Origin: an uncultured Bacilli bacterium
Lineage (GTDB): Bacteria; Bacillota_I; Bacilli_A; RF39; UBA660
DNA: 32,160 bases
Direction of reading: 5' to 3'
NCBI GenBank assembly: GCA_934098455.1
Contig: CAKOOU010000012.1
Span: 1 to 32,160 of the forward strand
Each line of letters begins with the position of its first letter. Positions within the stretch are counted from its first letter, which is position 1. The translations under genes were made by a program, and so were the position numbers. Below the pieces are notes generated by a model. It did not search any database, was not told the DNA's origin, and was given only the letters and a program-made list of their open reading frames with translations. This document shows positions 17,331 to 25,655 of this stretch, one piece after another.

Positions 17331-17339
17331 TGTTATAAT
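17331..17339 (+). promoter_or_regulatory. Extended -10 promoter of mutS
   Basis: TGTTATAAT: perfect TATAAT (17334-17339) with a TGn extension; the -35 region is poor. AGAGG (17353-17357) is 8 nt before the mutS ATG. Confidence 0.65.
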
Positions 17340-17365
17340 AATTAATAGATTTAGAGGTATATAAA

Positions 17366-19894
17366 ATGAAAAGAAAAGATGTAGATGTTAGAGAATTATC
17401 TCCTATGATGCAACAATATATGGATATAAAAAAAGACTACGAAGATGTATTGATATTTTATAGATTAGGGGATTTCTATGAATTGTTTTTTGAAGATGCA
17501 GAAGTATCAAGTCGAGAACTTGAACTTACTTTAACTGGAAAAAATGCAGGACTTAAAGAACGAGTTCCAATGTGTGGCGTTCCTCATCATAGTGCTAAAC
17601 AATATATTGAAAAATTAATAAATAAAGGTTACAAAGTCGCTATCGTAGAACAATTAGAAGACCCAAAAAATACCAAAGGTATGGTAAAAAGAGGAGTAGT
17701 ACAAGTTGTAAGTAAAGGTACTATGGTCGATTTAGAATATTTAGATAGTAAAGATGTAAACTATATTGGTAGCGTTCTTGATGTCAATAGTGAATACCTA
17801 ATAACATATGCTGATATTTCTACCGGTGAAATAAATAGTGTATTTATTGTACATGATAAAGATAAATTAATTAATGAAATATTAAATCTTAACTTAAAAG
17901 AAGTATTAATTACAAGTGATTTTGATATAAGTTTATTAAATATACTAAAAAATAATTATAATATAAATATAAGTATTAATGATAAATTATTAAATGACAA
18001 ATATTGTGATGTGTACAAACATGTTGAAGATGTAAGAATAATAACTGGAATAAAACATTTATTTTATTACTTAAGTGTAGTAGAATTAAATAATTTAGAC
18101 CACATGAATGAAGTAAACATTATAGAACATGATAATTATTTAAACATGGACATACATACTATTCGTAATTTAGAATTATTTGAAACATTAAGATTAAAAG
18201 AAAGACAATATAGTTTGATATGGTTAATAGATAAAACTAAAACAGCAATGGGTGCAAGAACATTAAAAAATATGATGTTACATCCACTAAAAGATATAAA
18301 ATTAATAAATGATAGATTAGATATAGTAGAAAAATTAAATAATGAATTCTTATTAAGAGAAGAATTACGTAACAATTTATATGAAGTGTATGACCTAGAA
18401 AGATTATGTGGTAAAGTAATATGTGGTAATCTAAATGCAAGAGACGTATTACAAATAAAAAAATCATTAAGTGTTTTACCTAACATAAAAAATATTATAA
18501 ATAACTTAAATTTAGATTATAAAATAGATACTCATACTGAATTATATGATTTATTAGAAAAAAGTATATATAATGACCCTCCAATAACAATTAAAGAAGG
18601 TTACTTAATTAAAGAAGGATACAATTCTGAACTTGATGAATTAAAAACATTACGTAGTGGTGGTAAAGAATTTATAAGTAGTTTAGAGGCAACTGAAAAA
18701 GAACGTACAGGTATAAGTAATTTAAAAGTTGGATTTAATAAAGTATTTGGATATTATATTGAAGTTAGTAAAGGTCAAATAGATAAAATTAAAGAAGAAT
18801 TTGGATGGGAAAGAAGACAAACTTTAACAAATGCAGAAAGATTTATAACACCACTTTTAAAAGAAAAAGAAGCTTTAGTTTTAAATGCAGAAGAAAGAAT
18901 AGTTGATTTAGAATATAATTTATTTATGGAAATAAAAAGTATAATTAAAGATAATATTAAAGAGTTAAAGAAAACTGCATATATATTAAGTTTACTAGAT
19001 GCTTATTCATCTTTATCTATAGTTAGTGAAGAATATAAATTAGTAAGACCTAAATTAGTTAATGAAAGATATGTAGATATTAAAGATGGTTTCCATCCAG
19101 TTGTAGAAAGTATCAATAAAAATGAATATGTTAAAAATGATGTTTTAATGGATGAAAAAACAAATACACTTTTAATAACTGGTCCAAATATGAGTGGTAA
19201 ATCTACTTATATGAGACAATTTGCAGTAACTATAATACTTTCACAAATGGGTTCATTCGTTCCTGCAAGTAGTGCAACACTTCCAATATTTGATGCTATA
19301 TACACAAGAATTGGAGCAAGCGATGACTTAGTTGGTGGAGAGTCTACTTTTATGGTGGAAATGCTAGAAGCAAAAAATGCAATAGTCAATGCAACTGAAA
19401 ATAGTTTAATATTATTTGATGAACTAGGCCGTGGAACAGCAACATACGATGGATTATCTATAGCACAATCTATATTAGAATATGTAAGTAGAAATATAAA
19501 ATGTAAAACAATGTTTTCTACTCATTACCATGAACTTACTGATTTAGAAAATAAAGATAATGGAATAAAAAATGTACATGTTGATGCTATTGAAGAAAAT
19601 GGTGTTATAACATTCCTACATAAAGTAAAAAGTGGTGCAGTTGATAAAAGTTATGGTATACATGTTGCTTCCCTTGCAAATATGCCAGATAGTGTAATTA
19701 AAAGAGCTAGTGAAATATTAGAAAGTTATGAAAGAACAAGTAAAGCAGAACATAAAAATGTGAACGAACAGATAACATTTAATTTTGAAGAAACAAAAAA
19801 TCCTATAAAAGAAGAATTAGACAAAATAGATATACTAAAAGTAACACCAATGGATGCAATAAACATATTATATAAATTGAAAAATATGAAATAG
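17366..19894 (+). CDS. mutS: DNA mismatch repair protein MutS
   Basis: 842 aa, normal MutS length. It recognises mismatches and starts repair. The N-terminal mismatch-binding domain has GDFYELFFEDA, with the Phe-x-Glu wedge (F-Y-E). Connector, lever and clamp regions fill the middle. The ATPase domain has Walker A GPNMSGKST (606-614) and Walker B with DELGRGTATYDG (D685, E686), then STHYHEL. The C-terminal tail is short. A MutL gene, often next to mutS, is not in the window. An HD-domain gene starts 7 nt after the stop and is probably co-transcribed. Confidence 0.98.
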   Translation: MKRKDVDVRELSPMMQQYMDIKKDYEDVLIFYRLGDFYELFFEDAEVSSRELELTLTGKNAGLKERVPMCGVPHHSAKQYIEKLINKGYKVAIVEQLEDPKNTKGMVKRGVVQVVSKGTMVDLEYLDSKDVNYIGSVLDVNSEYLITYADISTGEINSVFIVHDKDKLINEILNLNLKEVLITSDFDISLLNILKNNYNINISINDKLLNDKYCDVYKHVEDVRIITGIKHLFYYLSVVELNNLDHMNEVNIIEHDNYLNMDIHTIRNLELFETLRLKERQYSLIWLIDKTKTAMGARTLKNMMLHPLKDIKLINDRLDIVEKLNNEFLLREELRNNLYEVYDLERLCGKVICGNLNARDVLQIKKSLSVLPNIKNIINNLNLDYKIDTHTELYDLLEKSIYNDPPITIKEGYLIKEGYNSELDELKTLRSGGKEFISSLEATEKERTGISNLKVGFNKVFGYYIEVSKGQIDKIKEEFGWERRQTLTNAERFITPLLKEKEALVLNAEERIVDLEYNLFMEIKSIIKDNIKELKKTAYILSLLDAYSSLSIVSEEYKLVRPKLVNERYVDIKDGFHPVVESINKNEYVKNDVLMDEKTNTLLITGPNMSGKSTYMRQFAVTIILSQMGSFVPASSATLPIFDAIYTRIGASDDLVGGESTFMVEMLEAKNAIVNATENSLILFDELGRGTATYDGLSIAQSILEYVSRNIKCKTMFSTHYHELTDLENKDNGIKNVHVDAIEENGVITFLHKVKSGAVDKSYGIHVASLANMPDSVIKRASEILESYERTSKAEHKNVNEQITFNFEETKNPIKEELDKIDILKVTPMDAINILYKLKNMK

Positions 19895-19901
19895 GTTAGT
19901 T

Positions 19902-20432
19902 ATGTTAGAAAAAATATTATTAAGTGATAATGTAATAGAAAGTATAAATAATAATTTAGATAAATTAATAAATTTATTTCCAGAAATTAAAGATATGATT
20001 GGATTTGACCATAAAAATAAACATCATTATTTAGATGTATGGGAACACACTTTAAAGGCATTATCATATTCAAATAAAAATTTTATTGTTAGACTAACAC
20101 TTTTATTACACGATATAGGTAAACCACATTCTTATCAAGAAGATGGTAATATTAGACATTTTAAAAATCATAATATAGTAAGTGAAAAAATTGCTAGAAA
20201 AAGACTTATTGAATTAGATTATGATAAAAACTTTGTTGATAAAATATGTTATTTAATATTAAATCATGATATAGAAATTTCAAAAGAAGATTTGATGGAT
20301 GATTATAAATTACAACTTTTAAGACTTCAAGTACAAATATGTGATATTAAAGCTCATAAATTATTAGTAAATGATAAAAGATTAATATATATAAATTATA
20401 CAAAAAAATTGATAAAAGAGTATAAAATTTAA
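19902..20432 (+). CDS. HD-domain phosphohydrolase-like protein
   Basis: 176 aa. It has the metal-binding HD signature: H41/H42 and H49 (HHYLDVWEHT), the doublet H70-D71 in LLHDIGKP, H86 and H90 in RHFKNHN, and a late LNHD. The spacing and the RHFKNHNIVSEKIA segment resemble the HD domain that follows the nucleotidyltransferase in some CCA-adding enzymes, so a phosphohydrolase or phosphodiesterase on nucleotide or RNA ends is plausible. No nucleotidyltransferase domain is present. It sits 7 nt after mutS and ends in a strong terminator. Substrate unknown. Confidence 0.85.
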   Translation: MLEKILLSDNVIESINNNLDKLINLFPEIKDMIGFDHKNKHHYLDVWEHTLKALSYSNKNFIVRLTLLLHDIGKPHSYQEDGNIRHFKNHNIVSEKIARKRLIELDYDKNFVDKICYLILNHDIEISKEDLMDDYKLQLLRLQVQICDIKAHKLLVNDKRLIYINYTKKLIKEYKI

Positions 20433-20461
20433 CTCAATAAATATATGATTAATTATAAATT

Positions 20462-20492
20462 AAAATTGTACAAAATAAGTACAATTTTTTTT
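20462..20492 (+). terminator. Terminator of the mutS unit
   Basis: AAAATTGTAC (20462-20471) pairs perfectly with GTACAATTTT (20479-20488); a run of T continues to 20492. Confidence 0.92.
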
Positions 20493-20552
20493 ACGAATAT
20501 TTAATTGTATATAAGATATACATTATATTTTAAAAATAATATATATATTTTA

Positions 20553-20582
20553 TTGACGAATATTTATATGTTATGATATAGT
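20553..20582 (+). promoter_or_regulatory. Distal promoter candidate of the PemK/MazF-type locus
   Basis: TTGACG (20553-20558), an 18-nt spacer and TATAGT (20577-20582) with upstream TGA. It would give a long, 130-nt, AT-rich leader before the antitoxin gene. The gap 20433-20721 otherwise holds only the mutS terminator and the next promoter candidate. Confidence 0.6.
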
Positions 20583-20686
20583 TTTTATATCAGGATTGTA
20601 ATAAAAAGTATTATATAATTTAAACTTATATATCTAAATTAATAAATATTATTTTTAAATATGAAATTTAATTTATTTAGAAAACA

Positions 20687-20695
20687 TGCTATACT
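20687..20695 (+). promoter_or_regulatory. Proximal extended -10 of the PemK/MazF-type locus
   Basis: TGCTATACT: TATACT (20690-20695) with TGn extension, just upstream of AAGGAGG (20706-20712). If used, the leader would be very short (about 20 nt). Confidence 0.5.
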
Positions 20696-20721
20696 TTTTA
20701 TAAAGAAGGAGGATTATATTT

Positions 20722-20898
20722 ATGGATTATAATAATTTTAATAAAAAAATAATAAAAACAAAAGTAAAACAGTTGGTTTCAAAATCTAAAAAAAATAATA
20801 TAATTAAATCACATGTGAAAGCATTTGAAGATACTCCTGTTGAATATGAAGAGCATAAAGGAGAATTAAAAGCATATTTAAAAAAATCAAAGGAGTGA
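20722..20898 (+). CDS. Putative antitoxin paired with PemK/MazF-type toxin
   Basis: 58 aa: basic N-terminal half (MDYNNFNKKIIKTKVKQLV) and an acidic stretch in the middle (AFEDTPVEYEEHKGE). A near-perfect AAGGAGG stands 9 nt before the ATG. It ends in TGA 5 nt before the toxin's likely TTG start, and its last codons contain the toxin's ribosome site, which is the tight coupling expected of a toxin-antitoxin pair. I recognise no known antitoxin DNA-binding fold (no clear AbrB or ribbon-helix-helix pattern). The assignment rests on size, order and coupling. Confidence 0.7.
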   Translation: MDYNNFNKKIIKTKVKQLVSKSKKNNIIKSHVKAFEDTPVEYEEHKGELKAYLKKSKE

Positions 20899-20903
20899 TT
20901 TTT

Positions 20904-21281
20904 TTGAACAAATATGAAATAGGAGATATTGTGTTTGTTTCAAAATATGAATATAGTAATGGAAAAATAGGTAAAAGTCATTTGTTTGTAATTATTGATA
21001 TTGATGATGAACAATTAATTCCTATAGAATATTTTGGCCTAATAGTATCATCACATCGAGAAAAAGCAAATAATAAATCAAAATTTAAATTTAATGAATT
21101 ATTAAAAAAGAATAAAATTAATAATTTAAACGTTGATAGTATTGTTAAATGCGACCAATTATATAAAATTCCTAAAAAGAATATTAAATTTAAAATTGGA
21201 AGTGTAGATATCGATGATTTTGTAAGATTTATTAATACTTATGAAAATTATTTAAGTATTTCTGAAGTCAATGCTATATAA
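20904..21281 (+). CDS. PemK/MazF-family toxin (type II toxin-antitoxin)
   Basis: 125 aa. The N-terminal NKYEIGDIVFVSKYEYSNG and HLFVIIDID match the start of the MazF/PemK SH3-like barrel; later DSIVKCDQLYKIPKKNI and KIGSVDIDDFVRFI are typical of the Firmicutes PemK-like branch. In the family the toxin is a ribosome-independent mRNA endoribonuclease. GTG at 20895 abuts the Shine-Dalgarno site and is unlikely; TTG at 20904 lies 8 nt after AAAGGAG and gives the expected MNKYEIGD start. It pairs with the 58-aa protein upstream. Cleavage specificity cannot be read from sequence. Confidence 0.85.
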   Translation: MNKYEIGDIVFVSKYEYSNGKIGKSHLFVIIDIDDEQLIPIEYFGLIVSSHREKANNKSKFKFNELLKKNKINNLNVDSIVKCDQLYKIPKKNIKFKIGSVDIDDFVRFINTYENYLSISEVNAI

Positions 21282-21298
21282 TTATATATTTATAATAA

Positions 21299-21327
21299 AA
21301 ACTAAGTAGAGTTAATTTACTTAGTTT
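21299..21327. terminator. Bidirectional terminator between the toxin and the GspE-like gene
   Basis: AAACTAAGTA (21299-21308) pairs with TACTTAGTTT (21318-21327). T-rich sequence follows on both strands, so it can end both convergent transcripts. It runs into the stop codon of the minus-strand gene. Confidence 0.85.
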
Positions 21328-22723
21328 ATTTATTTAAAAAATCTAAATCAAATACTTCATAATCTGAATCTGTTTTTTGTTGTAGTTTTTTATAGTTATC
21401 GTTATTTTTTAAAACATCTTTATTTTTTTCTGATATTTCTAATGATTCTGATAAACCTTTAGTTGTTAAATCTGAATCATCTACATCAATTGCTTTCATC
21501 AACTCTTCAAATGTTGTATCACCATTTATTACTTTAGTTAAGCCATCTTGAAGCATAGTTATTGTGCCACTACCATATACTAAATCTCTTAAATCCTCTT
21601 TTTTCATATTATTTGTAATTGCATCTCTTATTTCTTGATTTAATAATAATACTTCGTGTATAGCCATACGGCCTTTATAACCTTCATGACATTTATCGCA
21701 ACCTTTTGCTTCATATATTTCATTAATATCTAAATTTAAACTATTTTTAAATACTTTCTTTTCATATGGAGTAGTAGGTCTAACACCTCTACAATATGGA
21801 CAAAGTCTTTTTGTTAATTTTTGACTTATTATACCTGTTAATGCAGTACCTAGCAAATATCTTTCAATATTCATGTCGGTTAATCTTTCAATTGTATTTA
21901 AAGCACTATTTGTATGAATTGTAGAAAGAACTAAATGTCCTGTAATAGAAGCACGTACAGCAATTCTAGCAGTTTCGTCATCTCTTATTTCTCCAATCAT
22001 TATAATATCGGGGTCTTGACGTAAAATACTACGTAAACTTGCTGCGAATGTTAAACCTATATCACTAATAACTTGAACTTGATTAACTCCTGGTATATTC
22101 ATTTCTATTGGGTCTTCAACTGTAATAATATTTCTGTCTACAGTATTAAGTCTTTGTAGGATAGAATATACTGTTGTTGATTTACCACTACCAGTAGCAC
22201 CTGTAACTAATATAATACCATTAGGTTCACTAATCATTTTTAATAATTTTTTTAAATTAGTTTCATTAAAGCCCAATGTTTCAATACCTTGACTACTCAT
22301 TGTATAATCCAAAATACGAATTACAATATTTTCACCCATATTAGTAGGAAGTGAAGAGACACGCAAGTCAACATCTTTATCTAATATTTTTTGCTTAATA
22401 GCACCATCTTGTGGAATTCTACTTTCAGTAATATTCATACCAGCAAGTATTTTTATACGTGTAATCATATTTTTCTTTACATATCCAGGAACAAGAGCAT
22501 AATTTCTTAATTCACCATCTATACGTATTCTAATAACTATCCCATCCTCAGTAGGATTAAAATGAATATCACTTGCTTTATTATTTATTGAATCTACAAT
22601 AATATTATTTACTATATCTGTTATTGCAACATTCTCATAATCATAAGACTTCATAAAGTTAGTAGGATTAGTATTAGAATTATTATTTTGCATTATATCA
22701 CTATATATATTTTCATTATTCAT
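21326..22723 (-). CDS. GspE/PilB-type secretion/pilus assembly ATPase
   Basis: 465-aa hexameric ATPase of the type II secretion / type IV pilus / competence pseudopilus family. Seen: ASDIHFNPTEDG, Walker A GATGSGKST (175-183), the Asp box region VEDPIE, Walker B with RQDPDIIMIGEIRD, the His box TGHLVLSTIHTN, and a four-Cys zinc region (CPYC...CDKC). The N-terminal regulatory domain of full PilB is reduced to a short Asn-rich stretch. The frame is open up to 22777, but the ATG at 22723 has AGGAG 8 nt upstream, so 22723 is chosen. No inner-membrane GspF, pilin or peptidase genes are next to it, so partners must be elsewhere. A ComGA role is possible. Confidence 0.92.
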   Translation of the reverse strand: MNNENIYSDIMQNNNSNTNPTNFMKSYDYENVAITDIVNNIIVDSINNKASDIHFNPTEDGIVIRIRIDGELRNYALVPGYVKKNMITRIKILAGMNITESRIPQDGAIKQKILDKDVDLRVSSLPTNMGENIVIRILDYTMSSQGIETLGFNETNLKKLLKMISEPNGIILVTGATGSGKSTTVYSILQRLNTVDRNIITVEDPIEMNIPGVNQVQVISDIGLTFAASLRSILRQDPDIIMIGEIRDDETARIAVRASITGHLVLSTIHTNSALNTIERLTDMNIERYLLGTALTGIISQKLTKRLCPYCRGVRPTTPYEKKVFKNSLNLDINEIYEAKGCDKCHEGYKGRMAIHEVLLLNQEIRDAITNNMKKEDLRDLVYGSGTITMLQDGLTKVINGDTTFEELMKAIDVDDSDLTTKGLSESLEISEKNKDVLKNNDNYKKLQQKTDSDYEVFDLDFLNK

Positions 22724-22748
22724 AACACCGCTCCTTATTCTATAATTA

Positions 22749-22777
22749 ATTATAAAATATAATTTAATTATTATCAA
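22749..22777 (-). promoter_or_regulatory. Promoter of the GspE-like gene
   Basis: On the minus strand: TTGATA (22777-22772), a 17-nt spacer and TATAAT (22754-22749). It is divergent from, and about 10 nt from, the valS promoter. Confidence 0.8.
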
Positions 22778-22786
22778 TAATTTTTC

Positions 22787-22815
22787 TTGAAAAAATATAA
22801 AAAGTATTTTATAAT
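22787..22815 (+). promoter_or_regulatory. valS promoter
   Basis: TTGAAA (22787-22792), exactly 17 nt, then TATAAT (22810-22815). Transcription should start near 22822, at the head of the T-box leader. Confidence 0.88.
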
Positions 22816-22821
22816 ATAGAA

Positions 22822-23033
22822 AATGTTATGAAATTGAGGAGTATATTATATATTTTTTAAAGAGAGTTAGTGGTTGGTGTAAACTAATAAAAGTTATAAT
22901 AGAAGGTAGCAATGGAACAGAATATTTGAAAATAGTAGAATATTACGTTAACTGCGTTAAAGTTTTGAGATGTATTTTATACATAAAATAAGGTGGTAAC
23001 ACGGTATTTCGTCCTTAGAAATATCGTGTTTTT
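22822..23033 (+). promoter_or_regulatory. T-box leader of valS (tRNA-Val sensing)
   Basis: The leader reads stem I with GTTAGTGGTTGGTG (typical of T-box distal stem I), then a middle region, then the T-box proper AAGGTGGTAACACGG (22990-23004). Its UGGU bulge (22994-22997) would pair with the ACCA end of uncharged tRNA. The terminator is ACACGGTATTTC (22999-23010) with GAAATATCGTGT (23018-23029) plus U-tract, and it overlaps the T-box sequence, so antiterminator and terminator exclude each other. A GTA triplet at 22906-22908 is a candidate Val specifier; I cannot place the specifier loop for certain. The gene downstream is valS, which fits. Confidence 0.92.
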
Positions 23034-23056
23034 ATATTAGAAAGGATTTGAAATTT

Positions 23057-25582
23057 ATGTTAGATAAAAAATATAATCATGAACAAGTAGAAACAGGTAA
23101 ATATGATTACTGGATGAAGAAAGGATATTTTAAATGTGGTGATGAAACAAAGAAACCATTTTGTATAGTTTTACCTCCACCAAATGTTACTGGTGTACTT
23201 CATTTAGGACATGCCCTTGATATTGCACTACAAGATGCTATTATAAGATATAAAAGAATGGAAGGTTATGATACTTTATGGCTTCCTGGTATGGACCATG
23301 CTGCTATTGCAACAGAGGCTAAGGTTGTTAAAAGACTTAAAGATAATGGTAAAGATAAATATAAGATTGGTAGAGATGAATTCTTAGATGAATGTTGGAA
23401 ATGGACTAACGAACATGCAGAATACATTAGAAAACAATGGGCAAAACTAGGTGTATCACTAGATTACTCTAAAGAAAGATTTACTTTAGATAAGGGTATG
23501 GAAGATGCAATAAAAAAAGTATTTGTAGATTACTACAATAAAGGACTTATTTATCGTGGAGAAAAATTAATAAATTGGGATCCTATAGCAAAAACAGCAT
23601 TATCTAATGAAGAAGTTATTTATAGTGAAGAAAAAAGTGCATACTATCATTTAAAATATAGATTAGAAGATAGTGAAGAATATATTGTTGTTGCAACTAC
23701 ACGTCCAGAAACTTTATTTGGTGATACAGCTGTAGCAGTTAACGAAAATGATGAAAGATATAAAAAATATATTGGAAAAAATGTAATATTACCAATACTT
23801 AATAAGCCAATACCAGTTATAACAGATGAACATGCTGATATGACTAAAGGTACAGGAGCCGTAAAAATTACTCCAGCAAGTGACCCTAATGACTTCGAAG
23901 TTGGAAATAGACATAATTTAGATAGAATTATCATAATGAATGATGATGCTACTTTAAATGAAAATTGTGGTAAATATAAAGGTCTAACAAGAGAAGATGC
24001 TAGAAAAAAAGTAATTGAAGAATTAAAAAATACAGGAATACTATTAAAAGTTGAGCCAATTGTTCATGAAGTAGGTCATAGTGAAAGAACTAACGCAATA
24101 ATTGAACCAATGATAAAAAAACAATGGTTCGTAAAAATGAGACCTTTAGCAGATAAAGTACTAAAAAATCAACATGATACAAAAACTAAAGTACATTTTG
24201 TACCAACAAGTTTTGAAAAAACTATGAATCACTGGATGGAAATAACTTACGATTGGTGTATTTCAAGACAATTATGGTGGGGACACAGAATTCCTGCTTG
24301 GTATAAGGGTGATGAAGTTTATGTAGGAATAGAAGCTCCTACAGGAGAAGGCTGGGTACAAGATGAAGATGTTCTTGATACTTGGTTCTCAAGTGCATTA
24401 TGGCCTTTTGCAACATTAGGCTGGCCAAATAAAATGGAGTTAGTAAATAGATATTACCCTAATAACGTATTAGTTACTGGATATGACATTATACCTTTCT
24501 GGGTTAACAGAATGACATTTCAAGGAGAAGAATTACTAGGAAAAAGACCATTTAATGATTGCTTAATACATGGATTAATACGTGATAAACAGGGTAGAAA
24601 ATTTTCAAAAAGCTTAGGTAATGGAATTGACCCATTTGATATGATAGACTTATATGGTGCAGATGCATTAAGATATTACTTAGCTACAGATGTTGCACCA
24701 GGAACAGACATGAGATTTGATGAAGAAAAAATTAAATCTACATGGAATTACATTAATAAAATTTGGAATGCATCAAGATTTGTATTATCTAATATAGAAG
24801 ATTTAAAAGAAATTAAAATAGAAAATTTAGAACCAGTAGATAAATGGATATTAACTAAATTTGAAAATACATTAAGTACCGTAAAGAAATTTATGGATAA
24901 ATATCAATTTAATAATGCAGGTAGTGCAATCTATGAATTTACATGGAATTACTTCTGCGATTATTATATAGAAATGGCTAAATATACAATAGACAATAAT
25001 ACTACTAAAAGTGTATTATGCTATATACTAACAAATATATTAAAAATGTTACATCCATTCATGCCATACGTTACAGAAGAAATATATAGCATGTTACCAG
25101 TTAAAGAAACAGAATCAATTATGATTTCTACATATCCAAAACATAATAAAAAATATATATTTGAATTAGAAGAACAAGTAGTAGATGATGAAATAGAATT
25201 CATAAAAAACTTTAGAAATATAAAAGCAGAAAACAATATTACTAAAGATATGAAAGTTATGTTTGATACTACAGACAATAATGATTTAATAGTAAAAATG
25301 TTAAAATTAGATAATAATTTAGTTGATAGACCATTAGGTATTAAATCTTATAAAGTATTTTCAAATAAAATAAAAGCGACTATATATTTTGAAAAAATAG
25401 AAACAGAAACTGATAAAGTATTAAAAGAAGGACAAATAAAATTATTAAAATCTTCTATTGAAAGAAGAGAAAAATTATTATCAAATGAAAACTATGTAAA
25501 TAAAGCTCCAAAGAATATAGTTGAATTAGATAGAAAAAAACTAGAAGAAGAAAAGAAAAAATTAGAAGAACTACTAAAATAA
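23057..25582 (+). CDS. valS: Valyl-tRNA synthetase
   Basis: 841-aa class I synthetase. HIGH motif HLGH (49-52) in PPPNVTGVLHLGHAL; KMSKS-type motif KFSKS (515-519). The editing (CP1) domain lies between them and includes TTRPETLFGDTAVAVN. The anticodon-binding region follows, and a C-terminal coiled coil rich in Lys/Glu ends the protein, as usual for ValRS. A TTG at 23048 is in frame but too close to the AAAGGA site (23041-23046); ATG 23057 with 10-nt spacing is the better start. Expression should depend on tRNA-Val charging through the T-box. Confidence 0.98.
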   Translation: MLDKKYNHEQVETGKYDYWMKKGYFKCGDETKKPFCIVLPPPNVTGVLHLGHALDIALQDAIIRYKRMEGYDTLWLPGMDHAAIATEAKVVKRLKDNGKDKYKIGRDEFLDECWKWTNEHAEYIRKQWAKLGVSLDYSKERFTLDKGMEDAIKKVFVDYYNKGLIYRGEKLINWDPIAKTALSNEEVIYSEEKSAYYHLKYRLEDSEEYIVVATTRPETLFGDTAVAVNENDERYKKYIGKNVILPILNKPIPVITDEHADMTKGTGAVKITPASDPNDFEVGNRHNLDRIIIMNDDATLNENCGKYKGLTREDARKKVIEELKNTGILLKVEPIVHEVGHSERTNAIIEPMIKKQWFVKMRPLADKVLKNQHDTKTKVHFVPTSFEKTMNHWMEITYDWCISRQLWWGHRIPAWYKGDEVYVGIEAPTGEGWVQDEDVLDTWFSSALWPFATLGWPNKMELVNRYYPNNVLVTGYDIIPFWVNRMTFQGEELLGKRPFNDCLIHGLIRDKQGRKFSKSLGNGIDPFDMIDLYGADALRYYLATDVAPGTDMRFDEEKIKSTWNYINKIWNASRFVLSNIEDLKEIKIENLEPVDKWILTKFENTLSTVKKFMDKYQFNNAGSAIYEFTWNYFCDYYIEMAKYTIDNNTTKSVLCYILTNILKMLHPFMPYVTEEIYSMLPVKETESIMISTYPKHNKKYIFELEEQVVDDEIEFIKNFRNIKAENNITKDMKVMFDTTDNNDLIVKMLKLDNNLVDRPLGIKSYKVFSNKIKATIYFEKIETETDKVLKEGQIKLLKSSIERREKLLSNENYVNKAPKNIVELDRKKLEEEKKKLEELLK

Positions 25583-25600
25583 TCAAAATAGTAGTTTTTT
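25569..25600 (+). terminator. valS terminator
   Basis: AACTACTA (25569-25576) pairs with TAGTAGTT (25589-25596) and is followed by T to 25600. The left arm is inside the last codons and the stop codon is in the loop. Confidence 0.8.
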
Positions 25601-25601
25601 C

Positions 25602-25630
25602 TTGCATTAATTTATCAACTTTTATATAAT
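25602..25630 (+). promoter_or_regulatory. Promoter of the DUF5684-like gene
   Basis: TTGCAT (25602-25607), a 17-nt spacer and TATAAT (25625-25630). Confidence 0.85.
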
Positions 25631-25655
25631 CTATAATAGAGAGAGGAGTAATAAA

